DNA from: Spirometra erinaceieuropaei
Taxonomy: Eukaryota; Platyhelminthes; Cestoda; Diphyllobothriidea; Diphyllobothriidae
Direction of reading: 5' to 3'
NCBI GenBank assembly: GCA_902702965.1
Contig: CACRXP010000180.1
Span: 616,281-680,280 of the forward strand
Length of the DNA: 64,000 bases
Shown here one piece after another: positions 24,602-35,945 of this stretch. Every line of letters starts with the position of its first letter. The stretch's first letter is position 1. Below the pieces are notes generated by a model that was not told where the DNA came from, made no database searches, and saw only the letters and a list, made by a program, of their open reading frames with translations. The translations under genes were made by a program, and so were the position numbers.

Positions 24602-24772
24602 ATGGACGGCTCACAGGAGCCACTCGAGGGTAGTGGACAGGAAGGCCTGAACCTCTACAAATATCTTACTCAAAGTCTGTATTCTCAACCACTAGTCGCT
24701 CCTGTTCGGCTATCTGAAAGCAGTAAGGAAGAGGAAATTGTGTGTACCTCCAGCTCTCTGGCAGTCATTTAA
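24602..24772 (+). CDS. Possible exon, unknown protein
   Basis: After an acceptor-like gccctttactatgcag, an open frame reads QMDGSQEPLEGSGQEGLNLY, then KYLTQSLYSQPLVAPVRLSE, and ends EEEIVCTSSSLAVI at TAA 24770-24772. The composition is protein-like (acidic, few rare residues), but I recognise no domain. If real it would be a terminal exon of a plus-strand gene with no other supported exon here. It could equally be chance. Confidence 0.2.
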   Translation: MDGSQEPLEGSGQEGLNLYKYLTQSLYSQPLVAPVRLSESSKEEEIVCTSSSLAVI

Positions 24773-24846
24773 ACAGCCATCCATAAAATATTCAAAATGA
24801 AAATAGCAAGCCGCCACCTTCAGGTGTTACCTCAAAACATCTTCAG

Positions 24847-25047
24847 GTAAAGGTGGGGAGATTCGAACAGCTACTTGAAGAGGACTCTATACCACCTAAT
24901 CTCTTGATTCTTACATGGGAAGTAATAGTTAAAGACCCTCTGGCGGACCTCATTCGGATAATAACTCGGGCAAATGAACCAACCCCATGCGAACACTCAA
25001 TTTATTCAAAAATGAAAGTCCTGATGGAACATTCAAGATGGCACTAA
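24847..25047 (+). CDS. Possible exon, unknown protein
   Basis: Following acceptor-like cctcaaaacatcttcag, the frame reads VGRFEQLLEEDSIPPNLLIL, TWEVIVKDPLADLIRIITRA and a tail ending MKVLMEHSRWH before TAA 25045-25047. It looks like folded-protein sequence more than most frames of this length in the window, yet matches no family I know. It is out of continuity with the preceding frame because of the stop at 24770. Confidence 0.25.
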   Translation, partial: VKVGRFEQLLEEDSIPPNLLILTWEVIVKDPLADLIRIITRANEPTPCEHSIYSKMKVLMEHSRWH

Positions 25048-25049
25048 CA

Positions 25050-25600
25050 TGGCCGTCTATTGAGAGGTAAACGACTGCCTAGGCTAAATGAGGACGTTTG
25101 CACATGAGAAAAATGGCCCGCGGCTCTGGGAGGCAAACAAATGATCTCAGCGGCTAAGTGCGCTACTGACACTGCCAGAATTCCTAAGTAGTAATAATGA
25201 AGAATGGGGAGGCTACAGTGACAGTTTTTCGTTTATCTGTCATCATTAAACATGCATGTCACAACTTTGGGTTTGACTAGTCCGATTTCGAACTCATGGC
25301 TAACCAGTGGTCCGTCATTTGCACAAGACACTTTAGCCTATGAACCAAGGGCTTGTACCTTGTCGGTAGTGACAAGGAATATTCACTGACACATGGAAGT
25401 GAGGATAAACCGATTCAATCTCAGGCGTGAACCAACCCATTGCGCTTTGTTTAGAATCTCCATTTAGGGCCGCCGAAAGCGGTCGGGACTTCAAACAGTC
25501 GACGCATTATGAATCTCAATTAGGACGAACGGAACTGAGATAACAATTTCTGGTTCAGTCGCAACATCAACCAATGATCATAAATCCTTCTCGTAGCCAT
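25050..25600. other. Intergenic, nothing recognised
   Basis: No repeat, RNA or coding feature could be supported. It may be an eroded 5' continuation of the LINE that follows. Confidence 0.4.
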
Positions 25601-25604
25601 AAGA

Positions 25605-26540
25605 GTGAACAAATTGTGTCGAATCCGGTGGGGACAAAATGCAGCAACAAGGGTGGAGACTCGATTACATCCACCTCAGCAGAGGTTGCAAGACAGGATC
25701 TCGAACATGGAGGACCTAGAACGGAATAGAATCCTCAGCATCCACGCCACGCTGAGGGAGCTGCAACTACGATGGAGAGGCCACCTCATAAGGATAGACG
25801 ACGGGCTCCTACCTGAATTCCTCCTCTACGGAGGTGTCAGCAGAGATGTTCGCCGAAAAGACGGTCAAACCCGTCGCTACAAGGACACCTCGAAGAATTC
25901 CTTGAAACGGCTACAGATCAACCCGAAAACTTTAGAAGTCCTCGCACAGAACCGACTGGCCCCGAAGAAGACAGTAAAGACTTGAACAGCCATCTATGAG
26001 ACCAACAGGTTCGCAGCTGCCAAACCCAAAAGGAAAAGTCGCAAGTCTCAGGTGCCCTTGACATGTAGTGCTGACATCTAACCCCTCACAATATGCCGGA
26101 GCTGTCAACGAACATTCACCGCACGGATCGGCCTTATCGGATAACCCTGGACTCAATGCATTAGCCAAAAAATCCCAATCGCTGCCTCTTCGGCCGTTCC
26201 TGCTCCAACCTCCACGGCGTCCACTATGATGACAACCCTCACTGCCGATGCTCAGCATCCTGTGTCCCGCCGCTATTTCCACCATTGCTGCCGCAACCAC
26301 TGCGACCACCACAGTTCTCATTCCGCCACCGACTAAAGCAGTTTTGACGGTCCGCCAACTACCACCTTCACCATTATCACCCCCAACTTTAGTGGTATAA
26401 ACTCGGTCCTAACCTGCCCTCATTGCGACCGCACATTCACCTCACGTAACGGTCTGGTCGAACACACGCAAATCCGTGCACATGGGTCTATTCATTTACA
26501 TGCGCATTCATGAATACCTCAGTTAACTCACAGCAGTCAT
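25605..26540 (+). mobile_element. 3' end of a non-LTR retrotransposon (LINE) with C-terminal zinc fingers, decayed
   Basis: The open part (25605-25985) encodes a reverse-transcriptase C-terminal tail: LERNRILSIHATLRELQLRW, RGHLIRIDDGLLPEFLLYGG, then RRYKDTSKNSLKRLQINP. The W-x-GH-hydrophobic-R segment followed by conserved Pro is typical of RTE-like LINE tails. After a stop at 25983 the same product continues with AIYETNRFAAAKPKRKSRKS, a C-x2-C finger (CRSCQRTFTARIGLIG, stop in place of the His part, near 26090) and a C2H2 finger (CPHCDRTFTSRNGLVEH, near 26415). It ends like a third finger (YMRIHE, near 26500). Known LINEs of diphyllobothriid tapeworms share this finger tail. At least three stops or shifts make it a pseudogene, truncated at the 5' end. 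Confidence 0.85.
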
Positions 26541-26592
26541 GACCACATCGCCATAACTTCCTCCAGCAACACATGTGCCACATCACCGGAAA

Positions 26593-26835
26593 CTCTCACG
26601 TAAGTGGAAAGTGTGCTTTTGACCCTTCCGCTGCATGCGGGACCCGAACGTCCCACGATCTTGTGTGCGAAGTCCTGGTTTGTGCGTATGGGGCCAGGTC
26701 GTGCGTGTGGCACGCGCAGACGAGTCGTTCGCAGTATTTTCGGCCACTTTTCCCAACTTCAGCCTTGGTTAATTGGTCGGCTCGGAGAGTCGACTGGTGT
26801 ACGGGATATGGTAGAGTGAGTGAAGTCGACGGTCT
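26593..26835 (+). repeat. Dispersed repeat family C, copy 1
   Basis: The segment gtgcgaagtcctggtttgtg, then tggggccaggtcgtgcgtgt and ggcacgcgcagacgag, aligns with 63910-63970 at the right edge of the window (gtgtgaagtcccggtgcttg, acgtgtgtgacacgggtaga). The open frames inside overlap each other and are not conserved. Confidence 0.7.
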
Positions 26836-27425
26836 CAGCGCATAATTAATCTGGCGCGCTGGAGACTAACACAGTACGCTAGAAACCATGGCCTGGAAAG
26901 TTGTCAACTGCCGCTTCAACTGAGACCACGATATCAACGCAGTTGTGAGCTTGCGAGCTGAGTGGTTGATTGGCAAACGGCAAGTCAGATTACGCTGGCT
27001 CCTTCCTAATGGCACTCTCCCTCACATATGAGATCCGAGGCACTTCTCCCTTATGTGTGTAATGCCGATGTTTGGGCTGAAGAGGCCTGGTCTTGCTTAT
27101 GCCGAGCGTACACGAGCCCTCTAGCTCTGTCAACCACTGCGTCCACTGCCCCACAGCAGACATCTGACAAGCTGTAACAGTGGCTGGGCCTGAGAATGGG
27201 AATATAGAATGAGTTCGACAATCTCAGCGCATATTCCTCACCATCACAAATCTGACGCGCTTGAATCTGTCACGGTGAGCTAAAAGCCGTGGCCTGGAAG
27301 GTTGTCAACCGATGGAATAACTCCGAACTCGCAGTCAGCGGGCTTAGAGTCAGCCTGAAATAGCTCCTTCTTGACAGCACTCGCACCTATTGGGATCCGA
27401 GCCCCCTTCGTCTATTGTCGTGTAA
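26815..27425 (+). repeat. Dispersed repeat family C, two diverged copies in tandem
   Basis: Motifs recur in the same order: agtcgacggtctcagcgcat / gttcgacaatctcagcgcat, atctggcgcgct / atctgacgcgctt, ccatggcctggaaagttgtc / ccgtggcctggaaggttgtc, and gagatccgaggc / gggatccgagcc. The first copy starts near 26818, the second near 27207. A piece of the same sequence (gggataactccgacctcgca) recurs at 63760. Confidence 0.75.
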
Positions 27426-27429
27426 AATC

Positions 27430-27670
27430 CTGGTCAGTGTACCTTGTGGACCAGGGGGTGTTGTGGCACGCCTAGGTACGGGTTTTCTCCATGCCAGCTA
27501 CCCACGACCTCCTCCTCCCGCGCTTCTCGACTCTGTCTTGACACCAGGCCAAGGTAGAGAGAGGGAAAAAGTGCGGTAGATGCTTCACAAGTCCCCTTCC
27601 CTGCCCACACACTGCTTTGGAGCACAAGGTGGACACCATTGGCGACGATGGTCGAACTGTCGAAGTCAGA
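27430..27670 (-). repeat. Dispersed repeat family B, copy 1
   Basis: On the minus strand this reads cgatggtgtccaccttgtgc, then gaagcatctaccgcactttt, then acctaggcgtgccac. The same order occurs at 32530-32860 and 58230-58580 on the plus strand. It may be a SINE or the non-coding end of a larger element. Confidence 0.75.
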
Positions 27671-29180
27671 ATAACTATAGACTTGCAGAATTAATAATTA
27701 CCAGCAGAATGGGAATCATGTGAAACATGTTAATTATAGCGTCTTTGGTTCAGAGGATTTATGCCGCAGATGTTTCGGAGTTATTGATCATAAATCAGTA
27801 AGGAACAAATATAGTCAGCCGTAGTCGGTGTGGATGAAAACGCGAACAGCGACTTTAAACCTTACGCAGTGAGCTCATTAAGAAAGTGGTAACGGTGAAG
27901 CTACTTCTGGCAACATGGTGAGGAACGGTTCTATGCGATGGGTTCACCAACGGTCCGGACACAAACCTGGTGAAGCCACAATTTGACTTGGCGAAATCGC
28001 ATATCAGCCGTGTCGGAAAATAAGGAAGAGCACCCTCCAGACACCCGTACACGACAGCCAACGCATGATCACACAGTGTCGCGAACGAGAAGCTAAACGA
28101 AGCCGGCATAGCTAGAGCTGTGGTCCTTTTTTCATGTGTACATTTTGAACAACTTTTAACATTTCGTTCCCTTGCGTCCGTTTAATCGGGCCACGGATTT
28201 TTGTTCAAGAGGAAAAGCAGTAAAGTTTAGACATAAGAGGTTTCTACTGCCAAATAATAAGTAACCCCGGTTTAATGAATTTTATTCAAAAAATTCGATA
28301 ATGTCCCATCTGTTGTTTTCCCACTGGCTATCGTTCCGCATCATAAACAAAAGACGAGAGAGAACCAAACCACTGAGAGCTTTGCTAAAATCAGGGTACA
28401 TGGGACCCTAAGATGCATATTGAAGGTCTGATAACAAATAGTGGGAAGCAAGAAAATATAATTTTGAAGTATGCTAAAGACGTGTTCAACGTGTAGCAAA
28501 ATCACTGGCAAGTTTCACGGCAGTGGTCAGCCTCATAAAAGATTCAATTATTAATGCAAGTAGAGTAACCCCTCTAGACATAATATTCCTTCATATTAAG
28601 CAGCATGCGAGTCAAGAGAGCACCAAGGAGTATACGGAAGCCCAACCAATCCCTCGCTGTCTATAAAACGTCGACGTACGAGATGGAAAGGAATTCAGAT
28701 CACTACAAAACAGCCTCTCAGGGTTCCTAATAAGAGCACAATGTCGAGGCAGTGTGATCGAGGAGGAAAGGGCAACCAGTGGAACTTGGACTGCACTCTC
28801 GGAGGACTCATGACATTTCGTCGTTGTCGCCATTACGGCCTTGGCTATTATTATTATTTTTATTATTATTATTATTACCAGCAAGAAGACTCCGATGCAT
28901 ATTATCCCAGAATATTTTAGGGTATGGGTTGGGCACTTCACATAAACTATTTTTTACCGAAACGCATGAAATTTTGACCGGAATTCTGAAATGTGTTTTC
29001 GATTAAAAGGGACTGCTTAAGTCGTTTGCAATATTGACCATTGTACTGCATAGTTCTAAGGTATCTCAGTAAAAACTGGAAACCGGCTTTTGAATGTGCT
29101 TCTTTTTAGTCGCCCCAAAGCGCCATTTGGTAAAAATGACGGCATACGTGGTATACATCTATCTTTTTCGTGTACATTTG
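27671..29180. other. Gene-poor stretch with a (ATT)n microsatellite
   Basis: A trinucleotide run of ATT/TTA occupies 28846-28877. Nothing else recognisable was seen; overlapping short frames are not conserved. Confidence 0.5.
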
Positions 29181-29189
29181 GTAGCCAGT

Positions 29190-29650
29190 TACGTCTATTT
29201 CAAATTTTATGCTTTACGAAAGGGATCTTTCTGTTTTGAATATTTTCGATTCCAGAATAATTTTGAATCCGGCAAGGTGTTGCGCCTGTGCTTTGGAGTT
29301 TACAAAATTCCTGTTGCACAATGTCCTTGAATAGAAAATCATACATTCTTCTGCGTAATTAAAAAGGCCTCGTATAGGTATCATTTAATTCTGCGGTGGA
29401 TGTGGACCGTGTTGTAAACTGCAGTTGGTACATTAATAAATGGACAGGCACCATACTGTTTGAATGGATATAACGGATTAACAAACTTTGTTTAAGTCAA
29501 AAAGACCATTTCTTCAAGTATGAAATCAGAACTTGCTACACAATTACGAACAGAAAGAATATGTTGTGAGCATTTTCTTAAAGATATAGTTATATTCATG
29601 AGGACATCGAAGATCAATGGAAAAACATATGCTACCTGGTTATTCATTTT
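29190..29650. repeat. AT-rich foldback family, degenerate copy
   Basis: Motifs of the family found at 34.1 and 42.2 kb appear here in diverged form: ccagaataattttgaatccg on the left, aacaaactttgtttaagtca and agtatgaaatcagaacttgc on the right, and aggacatcgaagatcaatgg near the end. The arms are barely complementary. Confidence 0.55.
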
Positions 29651-30815
29651 GTGCAGTGTGGTTGATGCGGACGATCAACAGAAGCTCATTTGAAAATCCT
29701 TATCCTGGCGCGAATGGAATGCCTTGTAATTATCTTGTATGGTAATTATTAGTACAATCCAACTCAAGTAAACCCCTCAAGTTAGAAGCACGGCCCAGAC
29801 TTTCAATTACCATCCAATGATATAGAGACACAATGTCTGTTTTAAAGCCCTATTTTGGGCTGCATCGACTGGTAGGGTCTTTTGTCCTAATCTCAGCCGT
29901 CTAAAACGCCTCATTTAGAGTTTGCACAAAATGACAGAGCCACAAACCTCGTGAAGGTTAAATTTAGGCGAAATAGAAGGACAACACGCTAAACCATGTC
30001 ACTTTACCGGCGCGGATGGATGATGCCATGCCGACTCTAGGCCATTCGCATTTGTCAGTGGGTGGTGGTCAATTGCACAAGTCGTCATCAGCATTGGAAT
30101 ATGCACGCGCATACACTGCCCCCCTCCCAAACGAACCGTTTTAGCTCCCAACTTTGCATTTGAAGTACATGCCCAGAGGTCAGTGTCCTCTGCCGTCTAA
30201 AAAGCGAATAGAATAATTGGGAAGCGATTGCCGGCGTGCGTAGTGGAATGGTTGAAAAAACAAGGCTGATCGGGAGACAGGGTTCTTCTGGCCCACAGAG
30301 CTCAGCACTTTGGGAAGAGCAGTTTATTCCGAGTGCTAGTAATGGTGTTACGAAAAAACCCCGTTCAGTATTGGAGGCAAACGCACTTTTTTGCATGCCG
30401 TACTGTGCGTACATCGTGCTATGCTGAGTGATACCATGCTCAGTATTTCATACACTGCCTGCATAAATAGCTGTCAGATTGGCCGAGCGTAATAAAACAA
30501 AATATACGATTTATTTTGTCTTTGTCGAAGCTGGGCACAGTATCTGAAAAAACATCTTGAATACGTAACTATCACATTTTGCCTCGCATACTGTTTCAGT
30601 GAGCAAGGGTCGATTACGCTGTCCTGGTCCCAAGTGAAAGCGCAATGTGGGCCGTGGAAGGAAGGTAAGTCGAAGGAGGAATGCCAAAGTTGTTAGTGGA
30701 AAACGTATCTGAGACTGAAACGGAAAAGGCAACCTGATGTATAGCAAATCTGCCGCTGGATTGAAGGAAGTCTAGAATCCCTCCAAAGGACCTTGTGGAC
30801 AGGACACGCGGGGCA
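29651..30815. other. Gene-poor stretch, nothing recognised
   Basis: No coding, RNA or repeat feature could be supported apart from short overlapping frames at 30088-30427. Confidence 0.4.
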
Positions 30816-30827
30816 GCAATACCTCAA

Positions 30828-31165
30828 ACCTAACCGTAACCTCAAAAGTAAACATAACCCTTAACCTTCTTATAAACCTAACGCTAACCTTAACCTTAAA
30901 ATTAAACCTAACCCTAAACCTACCACGGACCCTAATCACAAGCCTTACCTTAACCATAACCCAAATCCTTACCCTAACCTTAGCCGCGACCCCAACCCTA
31001 ACCTTAACTGTAACCCTACCCTAACCCTTATACTAAACGTAAACCTAAACCCCAATCCCAGCCCAAACTCTAACCGAAAACCTTAAACGTAACACAAACC
31101 CTAAGCCCAAACCCAGCTGTCGACCAGACACTAACCCAGACCCTAAAACAAACCTTACCTCTAAA
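30828..31165. repeat. Degenerate interstitial telomere-like array (CCCTAA-related)
   Basis: About 340 bases of back-to-back hexamer to octamer units such as aaccctaa, accttaacc, aacctaaac and ccctaaccc. CCCTAA is the complement of the TTAGGG telomere repeat used by flatworms. Every unit is slightly mutated, and no long perfect run remains. No gene. Confidence 0.85.
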
Positions 31166-31450
31166 CCGAAACATCAGGTTTACCGTCTTAGCTTTGGCAA
31201 CTTACCCACTAACAACTTCGGCATCCTCCTTCGACTTACTTCCCTTCCAATGCCCACATTGCGCTTACACTTGGGACCAGGACCGCGTAACCGGCCCATA
31301 CCTTTTTGTGTGTGACGTATAGTTTCCGAGGGATTGACACTCTTGCTTGTGAGTGGTACATTTTATGTATCATATTTCCGAATTTCGCAGACTAGTGTTT
31401 TCTCACATTTTGCACTTTTTATTCTCCATACCCAGAGAATTCGTCTTTTG

Positions 31451-31462
31451 CCCCCCCCCCCC
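31451..31462. repeat. Poly-C run
   Basis: Twelve consecutive C, flanked by cttttg and accatt. Such runs are prone to length error in assemblies. Confidence 0.95.
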
Positions 31463-32520
31463 ACCATTACACGTGTCTGCCCTTTCATTGTCTGGTTTTG
31501 GCGTAATTTCGAGCATACCATATCATTAGGTCATCTAATGGAGGGCATTGACGTGGGTTAAGAACGTGATGGAGCATTGGTCTCCCGCAGAATCGTTAGC
31601 TCTTCTGAATGCTTACTTGCATTCATATGGCCGTAAGACAGGGTTCTTTCCGCCCCCCGCATAAACTGAGTTATAAGTCAGGAAACCCAGAATACCTATG
31701 AATCATGATAAAAAAGACTCAGAACGACACTGGTAAAGGCGGAGAAAGTCTCTCAGTCTGAAGGAAGTGCCACACCAGCATAATACACGATGCCCCGTGA
31801 ATTTTCATCATGGCAGATGAGTAATCCGAAAATTACAGAAAACCGGTAAGCAGCAGGATGGCAGCCGAGCAACGTGCAAACACCACCGATAATACGGAGA
31901 GGGGTGCATATCGCCCTGCCCTACAATCGACACCAAAAGTCACGCAATAAGGTGAACAAACATATTTATCGGGTCTTATTGGCACAAAATTCGGCATCTT
32001 AAAATAGATCCATTGTTTTCAAAGAATGTACTACTTAGATGAATTCCAGTTGATAAGGTGAAGATTGATAATTTTTACCGAACACTGTTGAGTTAGAGGG
32101 GAAATAAGCTCAGGTTTGAAATGAGCACTCTAACATTGTGAGGAAAGGAGCCGAACGCAAAAATACACATCCAGAGTTCAGCACCTGTACAACAGTGCTA
32201 GACAGAAAGTGATTAGCCGCTGAAACTAGGCACTAACAAATTAAACTGCGTGTTCGTTGAGGTCAGTCCCTGTCCGAACAGGGGACTGGTGACTTTCGCA
32301 TGAAATGTTTTATGCGGTGAGGGAGACTTGCGTAACATCGATACAACTCTTTCTCACTATATCATCATTTCCAATGGCAGAGCAAAGGCTGCAAAACCAG
32401 AGGTGGGAGTAGGCGTTGTGTTTTGAGTGGCAAAAGCCGTCTATGCGTGTCAAGAACAGACTGCAAGGCATCGTATTCCAGATGAGCGAGAGAGGCCATA
32501 GGAGCCATGCAGAGATGGAG
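31463..32520. other. Gene-poor stretch, nothing recognised
   Basis: No supported feature. Short frames near 32310-32660 on both strands run into the repeat that follows. Confidence 0.4.
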
Positions 32521-32524
32521 TCAT

Positions 32525-32915
32525 TGAGGTCCACCATCCGGCAGTCCGACCATCGAAACCGACGATGTCCACCGTGTGCTCCACAGCAAGGTGAAGCAGG
32601 CACGGGTACTTGCGCGTGAATTAGTTTATAGTGATGATAGACATGCGCAGCGTATACCACACTCTCTCCTCCGGTGTCAAGGCATAGTCAAGAAAATTGA
32701 ATACCCAGTCTGCGTAAGGATTACCCGTCTACTCACACGCTTACTCATGCAGCGTGGGCAGAAGGAGGAAGTCGGTCTTGTTAAGTCGACTTTGGCTGGA
32801 CGCCCGTACATGGACCGCCTTTGCATCAAAGGCGTCCTTGTCCAAAATTTCAGGGAGGTTAGGGCTAGGGTCAGTGTTAGGATTAGTGTCGGACAGGGGA
32901 TTACGGGTCCTCCGT
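32525..32915 (+). repeat. Dispersed repeat family B, copy 2, ending in TTAGGG-like units
   Basis: The order cgacgatgtccaccgtgtgc, ctccacagcaaggtgaagca, accacactctctcctccg, then ggctggacgcccgtacatgg matches the copies at 27.4-27.7 and 58.2-58.6 kb. It runs into gaggttagggctagggtcag and related TTAGGG-like units up to about 32910. Confidence 0.7.
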
Positions 32916-32989
32916 GCTACAGGTGGTCCTTGCTAAAGTCTAGAAGTATATATTTCATTTCCGTAGCCGTCACAAGTTAACCCCAAATG

Positions 32990-34080
32990 CTATCGTGAAT
33001 GTGAAACGATTTAAAAAACCAGAAAAATATCCCGGTGTCAGCATATTTACGAGAGACAAGACTCAGTACATGGTTGATTCGTAATTAATAAATTTGTGGA
33101 TTTGCGATCCCCAAGAGATAATAGGCCAATATTTTTGGCAAAGGAGCATTCGTTGATTTCAGAGAATCGGTTTCCCTCTCCACAAGAAATTGTGATCCAT
33201 CAAATAGTCGAGCTTGTCAAGATAATAGGCACACTCGTGTCGAAAGTTCAGTAAAACAAAAATTACTACCCAGCTCAAGCGTCTTAGTTAGATACGATCT
33301 TTTTACTGGAAACATTCGCCTAACTTTCGTCACCCACTCTGAATTGCGTTTATTTATTGGGATTGAATAAGGAACTGCGAAATTCAATGCGGTGGGCAAT
33401 CAGAGACGCGCACAGGACGAAAGCTGATTTTTGGGTTGTTAGCGCGCACAGGGAATTGCTATCTCAGGGTGGCGTGTGTGTGTGAGCCTTGACGATTGGC
33501 AATGAGATGTATTCCGTCGTTTCTGAGACTGTTCCAGTGTGTGAGAATTAGCGGGATGTATCTATAGACGAACGTCTGACTGAGTGTCATAATTAACCAG
33601 CTTTTGGAGCACCCGACTATCGTTATGGCCAACTAAAACGAGGGAGAGACGACTCACAGTGAAACCGAGGCACGTGCCGCATCCCCACGTTGGCTCTGGC
33701 GATCAGCGTATCAAGCACGAGGCTCGCCTTGAAATGAGGGCTGCGCACATGACTCGCCAGTTTCCAAAGCATAACCAGCGTATACACCACTTGAAACGGC
33801 AGAAAACAAATGCACTTCTCCTTCTTCTGATTGTTCTAGGTCCTGCCTCATTTTTTCCATGGATAGATCCATAAACAAATAAAAGAGGATTTACCGGGTT
33901 CACCGGTCTTTGGGACGACTGCTGAAGTCATCATGCAGGGTACAGAGCAACTGGCCTCCAAAACGTCTTAGCCTAAATTCTTGTTACGCAGTGTTGACTT
34001 CACATTTGCCGTGCTCAGCATATGCATCTTGAGCGTCTGGAGGTTTTGCTGACTTCAGTTAACCTGGGCCTCCAATTCAA
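32990..34080. other. Gene-poor stretch, nothing recognised
   Basis: A GC-richer block at 33650-33800 has overlapping frames on both strands but no identifiable product. Confidence 0.4.
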
Positions 34081-34089
34081 CATGGAACG

Positions 34090-34925
34090 CAAAAAGAGGA
34101 AACTAACTTCCTGTTACCTACAAAAGCTACACTGTAAAATATGACTACTTATTCAACAGGAATGTTTCTCATTTATTTCCAATGTCCTTAAACATTCAAT
34201 TATATTTCATGGAAAGCATGCATAAAAATATTCATTTTTTCGCAGATTCGGTAGAAAATTACGTCTTCTTCTAATTGTATACTCGAAGGATGGGTATAAT
34301 TCGGTTTTCAAAAACTTTTCTAATTCCCGAATAATTTTGAACCCGCTCTACCGTCCCATTTGGATTAAGGTTTTCCACACTACAAGCCGTATATTTTCCG
34401 CGTGCATAAAACCATACATTTCTCTACGTTAATAAAGGGGGATCGTATAGGCCTCAGAAAATCTAAAAGTGGATTTGATCCATATTGTTAAATTTACAAG
34501 GCACATTGCTAAATGTAGAGACGTGACGATTTATGAGCGGTCATTTCACGGTATTTAAAAGTCCCACAATTGGAAACTTTTTTAAAATCGAATTATGCCC
34601 ATCCTTCGAGTATAAAATTAGAAGAAGACGTAATTTTCTCCTGAATGAGTGGAAGAATGAATATTTTTGTATATGTTTTCCATGAAATATAATTGGACTT
34701 TTAGGGGCTTTGAAAATCAATGAGAAATATTCATGCTACTTAGGTAGTCGTTTTTACAGAATTTAGTTTTTACATGCAGCCGAAAGGCAATTCATTCGAA
34801 AGCCGGCATCCCGGGGTAACTGAAATATTATAGAATTATGTTGTAAGCTGACTAGTTTTACAACCCTATTTAATTAATCTTTCGAAACGAAAACGCATTT
34901 CGGAATTTCGGTTGACATTTCATGA
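34090..34925. repeat. AT-rich foldback element, copy A
   Basis: The left part (caattatatttcatggaaag, ggtagaaaattacgtcttct, ttcccgaataattttgaacc) is inverted in the right part (agaagaagacgtaattttct, ttttccatgaaatataattg). The centre contains catttctctacgttaataaa and gcacattgctaaatgtagag. The end carries tttcggaatttcggttgaca. It is about 0.8 kb long, with arms of roughly 200-300 bases, and shares its whole plan with the copy at 42230-43195. No transposase is seen. Confidence 0.85.
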
Positions 34926-35785
34926 GTTAGCCCACCTACTCTACCTACACTGATTTCCCCGTGCATCGGGAACTGCATCATATACTGGTCAGGGTACCTA
35001 TCAAGATCAGGCATATATAAAACTTTAACAGCAATCACCCCCTTCTCATAAAAATGCGTGCGTACACCTACTTTGCTACACAGGCAAAACATGACCTAAA
35101 AATTGCGAGACGACTTTTTTTTCGTGACTTTTTAACTTTCTCCAAATAAAACCGCCTGATGAACGGCGATAGCTAAAAGCGTGGAAGTCCATCTCCTGCA
35201 TTCCCCTTCTTGGCACAGGCCTTTAATTATGATGTTACGAAGCCATTCCTATGGATTCGGACATTCAGTTGAACTTCCTTGTACCTGTTCAAGGCTTCTC
35301 TAGTGCATAGTTTTCCACACTACGTTGGGGGCCGCTGGTTTTGTTCGTTCATCGCATTAGAGAGGACGTCAAAATAACATTATTTTGTAGGAAGCCTCTG
35401 GAGGCATAGAAGTCTATTTGTGGAGTCAACTGCCGGGGCGGCTGTGTACTTCCTGTGCTTAGGGCGCCGTTATCCTGAGCAAGGGTAGGTTTACGTTTGA
35501 AAAGAAAGAATTGAAAAACAAATGCTACATTTTCCCGCTAAGTTAAAGGTAACCACATAAACCTGACTATCAGTCGACGTAGCTTTAGTTAACTGAATAT
35601 TGGCTTCGTACTAACATGGCTTAAAATTGACTTTCGCTTGTCTGCAAACGACTGCAAGAAAGATGAAAGCCGGCATAATCTGCACGGTAGGGTGCCTTAC
35701 ACCTGCATGATGCCTGGATGTATGCCTTGACAGCTCAGTAGGAAAGACCTCCGTCTCTGTGGCCAACAAAACACTTTGCAGTATG
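34926..35785. other. Gene-poor stretch, nothing recognised
   Basis: No supported feature between the foldback element and the SINE. Confidence 0.4.
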
Positions 35786-35787
35786 TT

Positions 35788-35945
35788 GGTACCGACAAAG
35801 ACAAGGGAGACTGAAGTGGCCATTTCTGGCTTATTAGCCGTCGTTAGCCAGTCATACCCAACCCCAAAGTGTGGAACACCCGGGGCTCGAACTCGCGGCC
35901 TGTTAAGTAGAAATCCACACCTCAAACCACTGGGCCACGAGCTGT
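35788..35945 (-). repeat. tRNA-like SINE, well-preserved copy
   Basis: Reverse orientation: accgacaaagacaagggaga (tail), cttattagccgtcgttagcc, then the tRNA-like head with ggggctcgaactcgcggcct (B box reversed) and accactgggccacgagct (A box reversed). It lacks the 5' arm present in the 16.5-17.4 kb copies. Confidence 0.85.
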
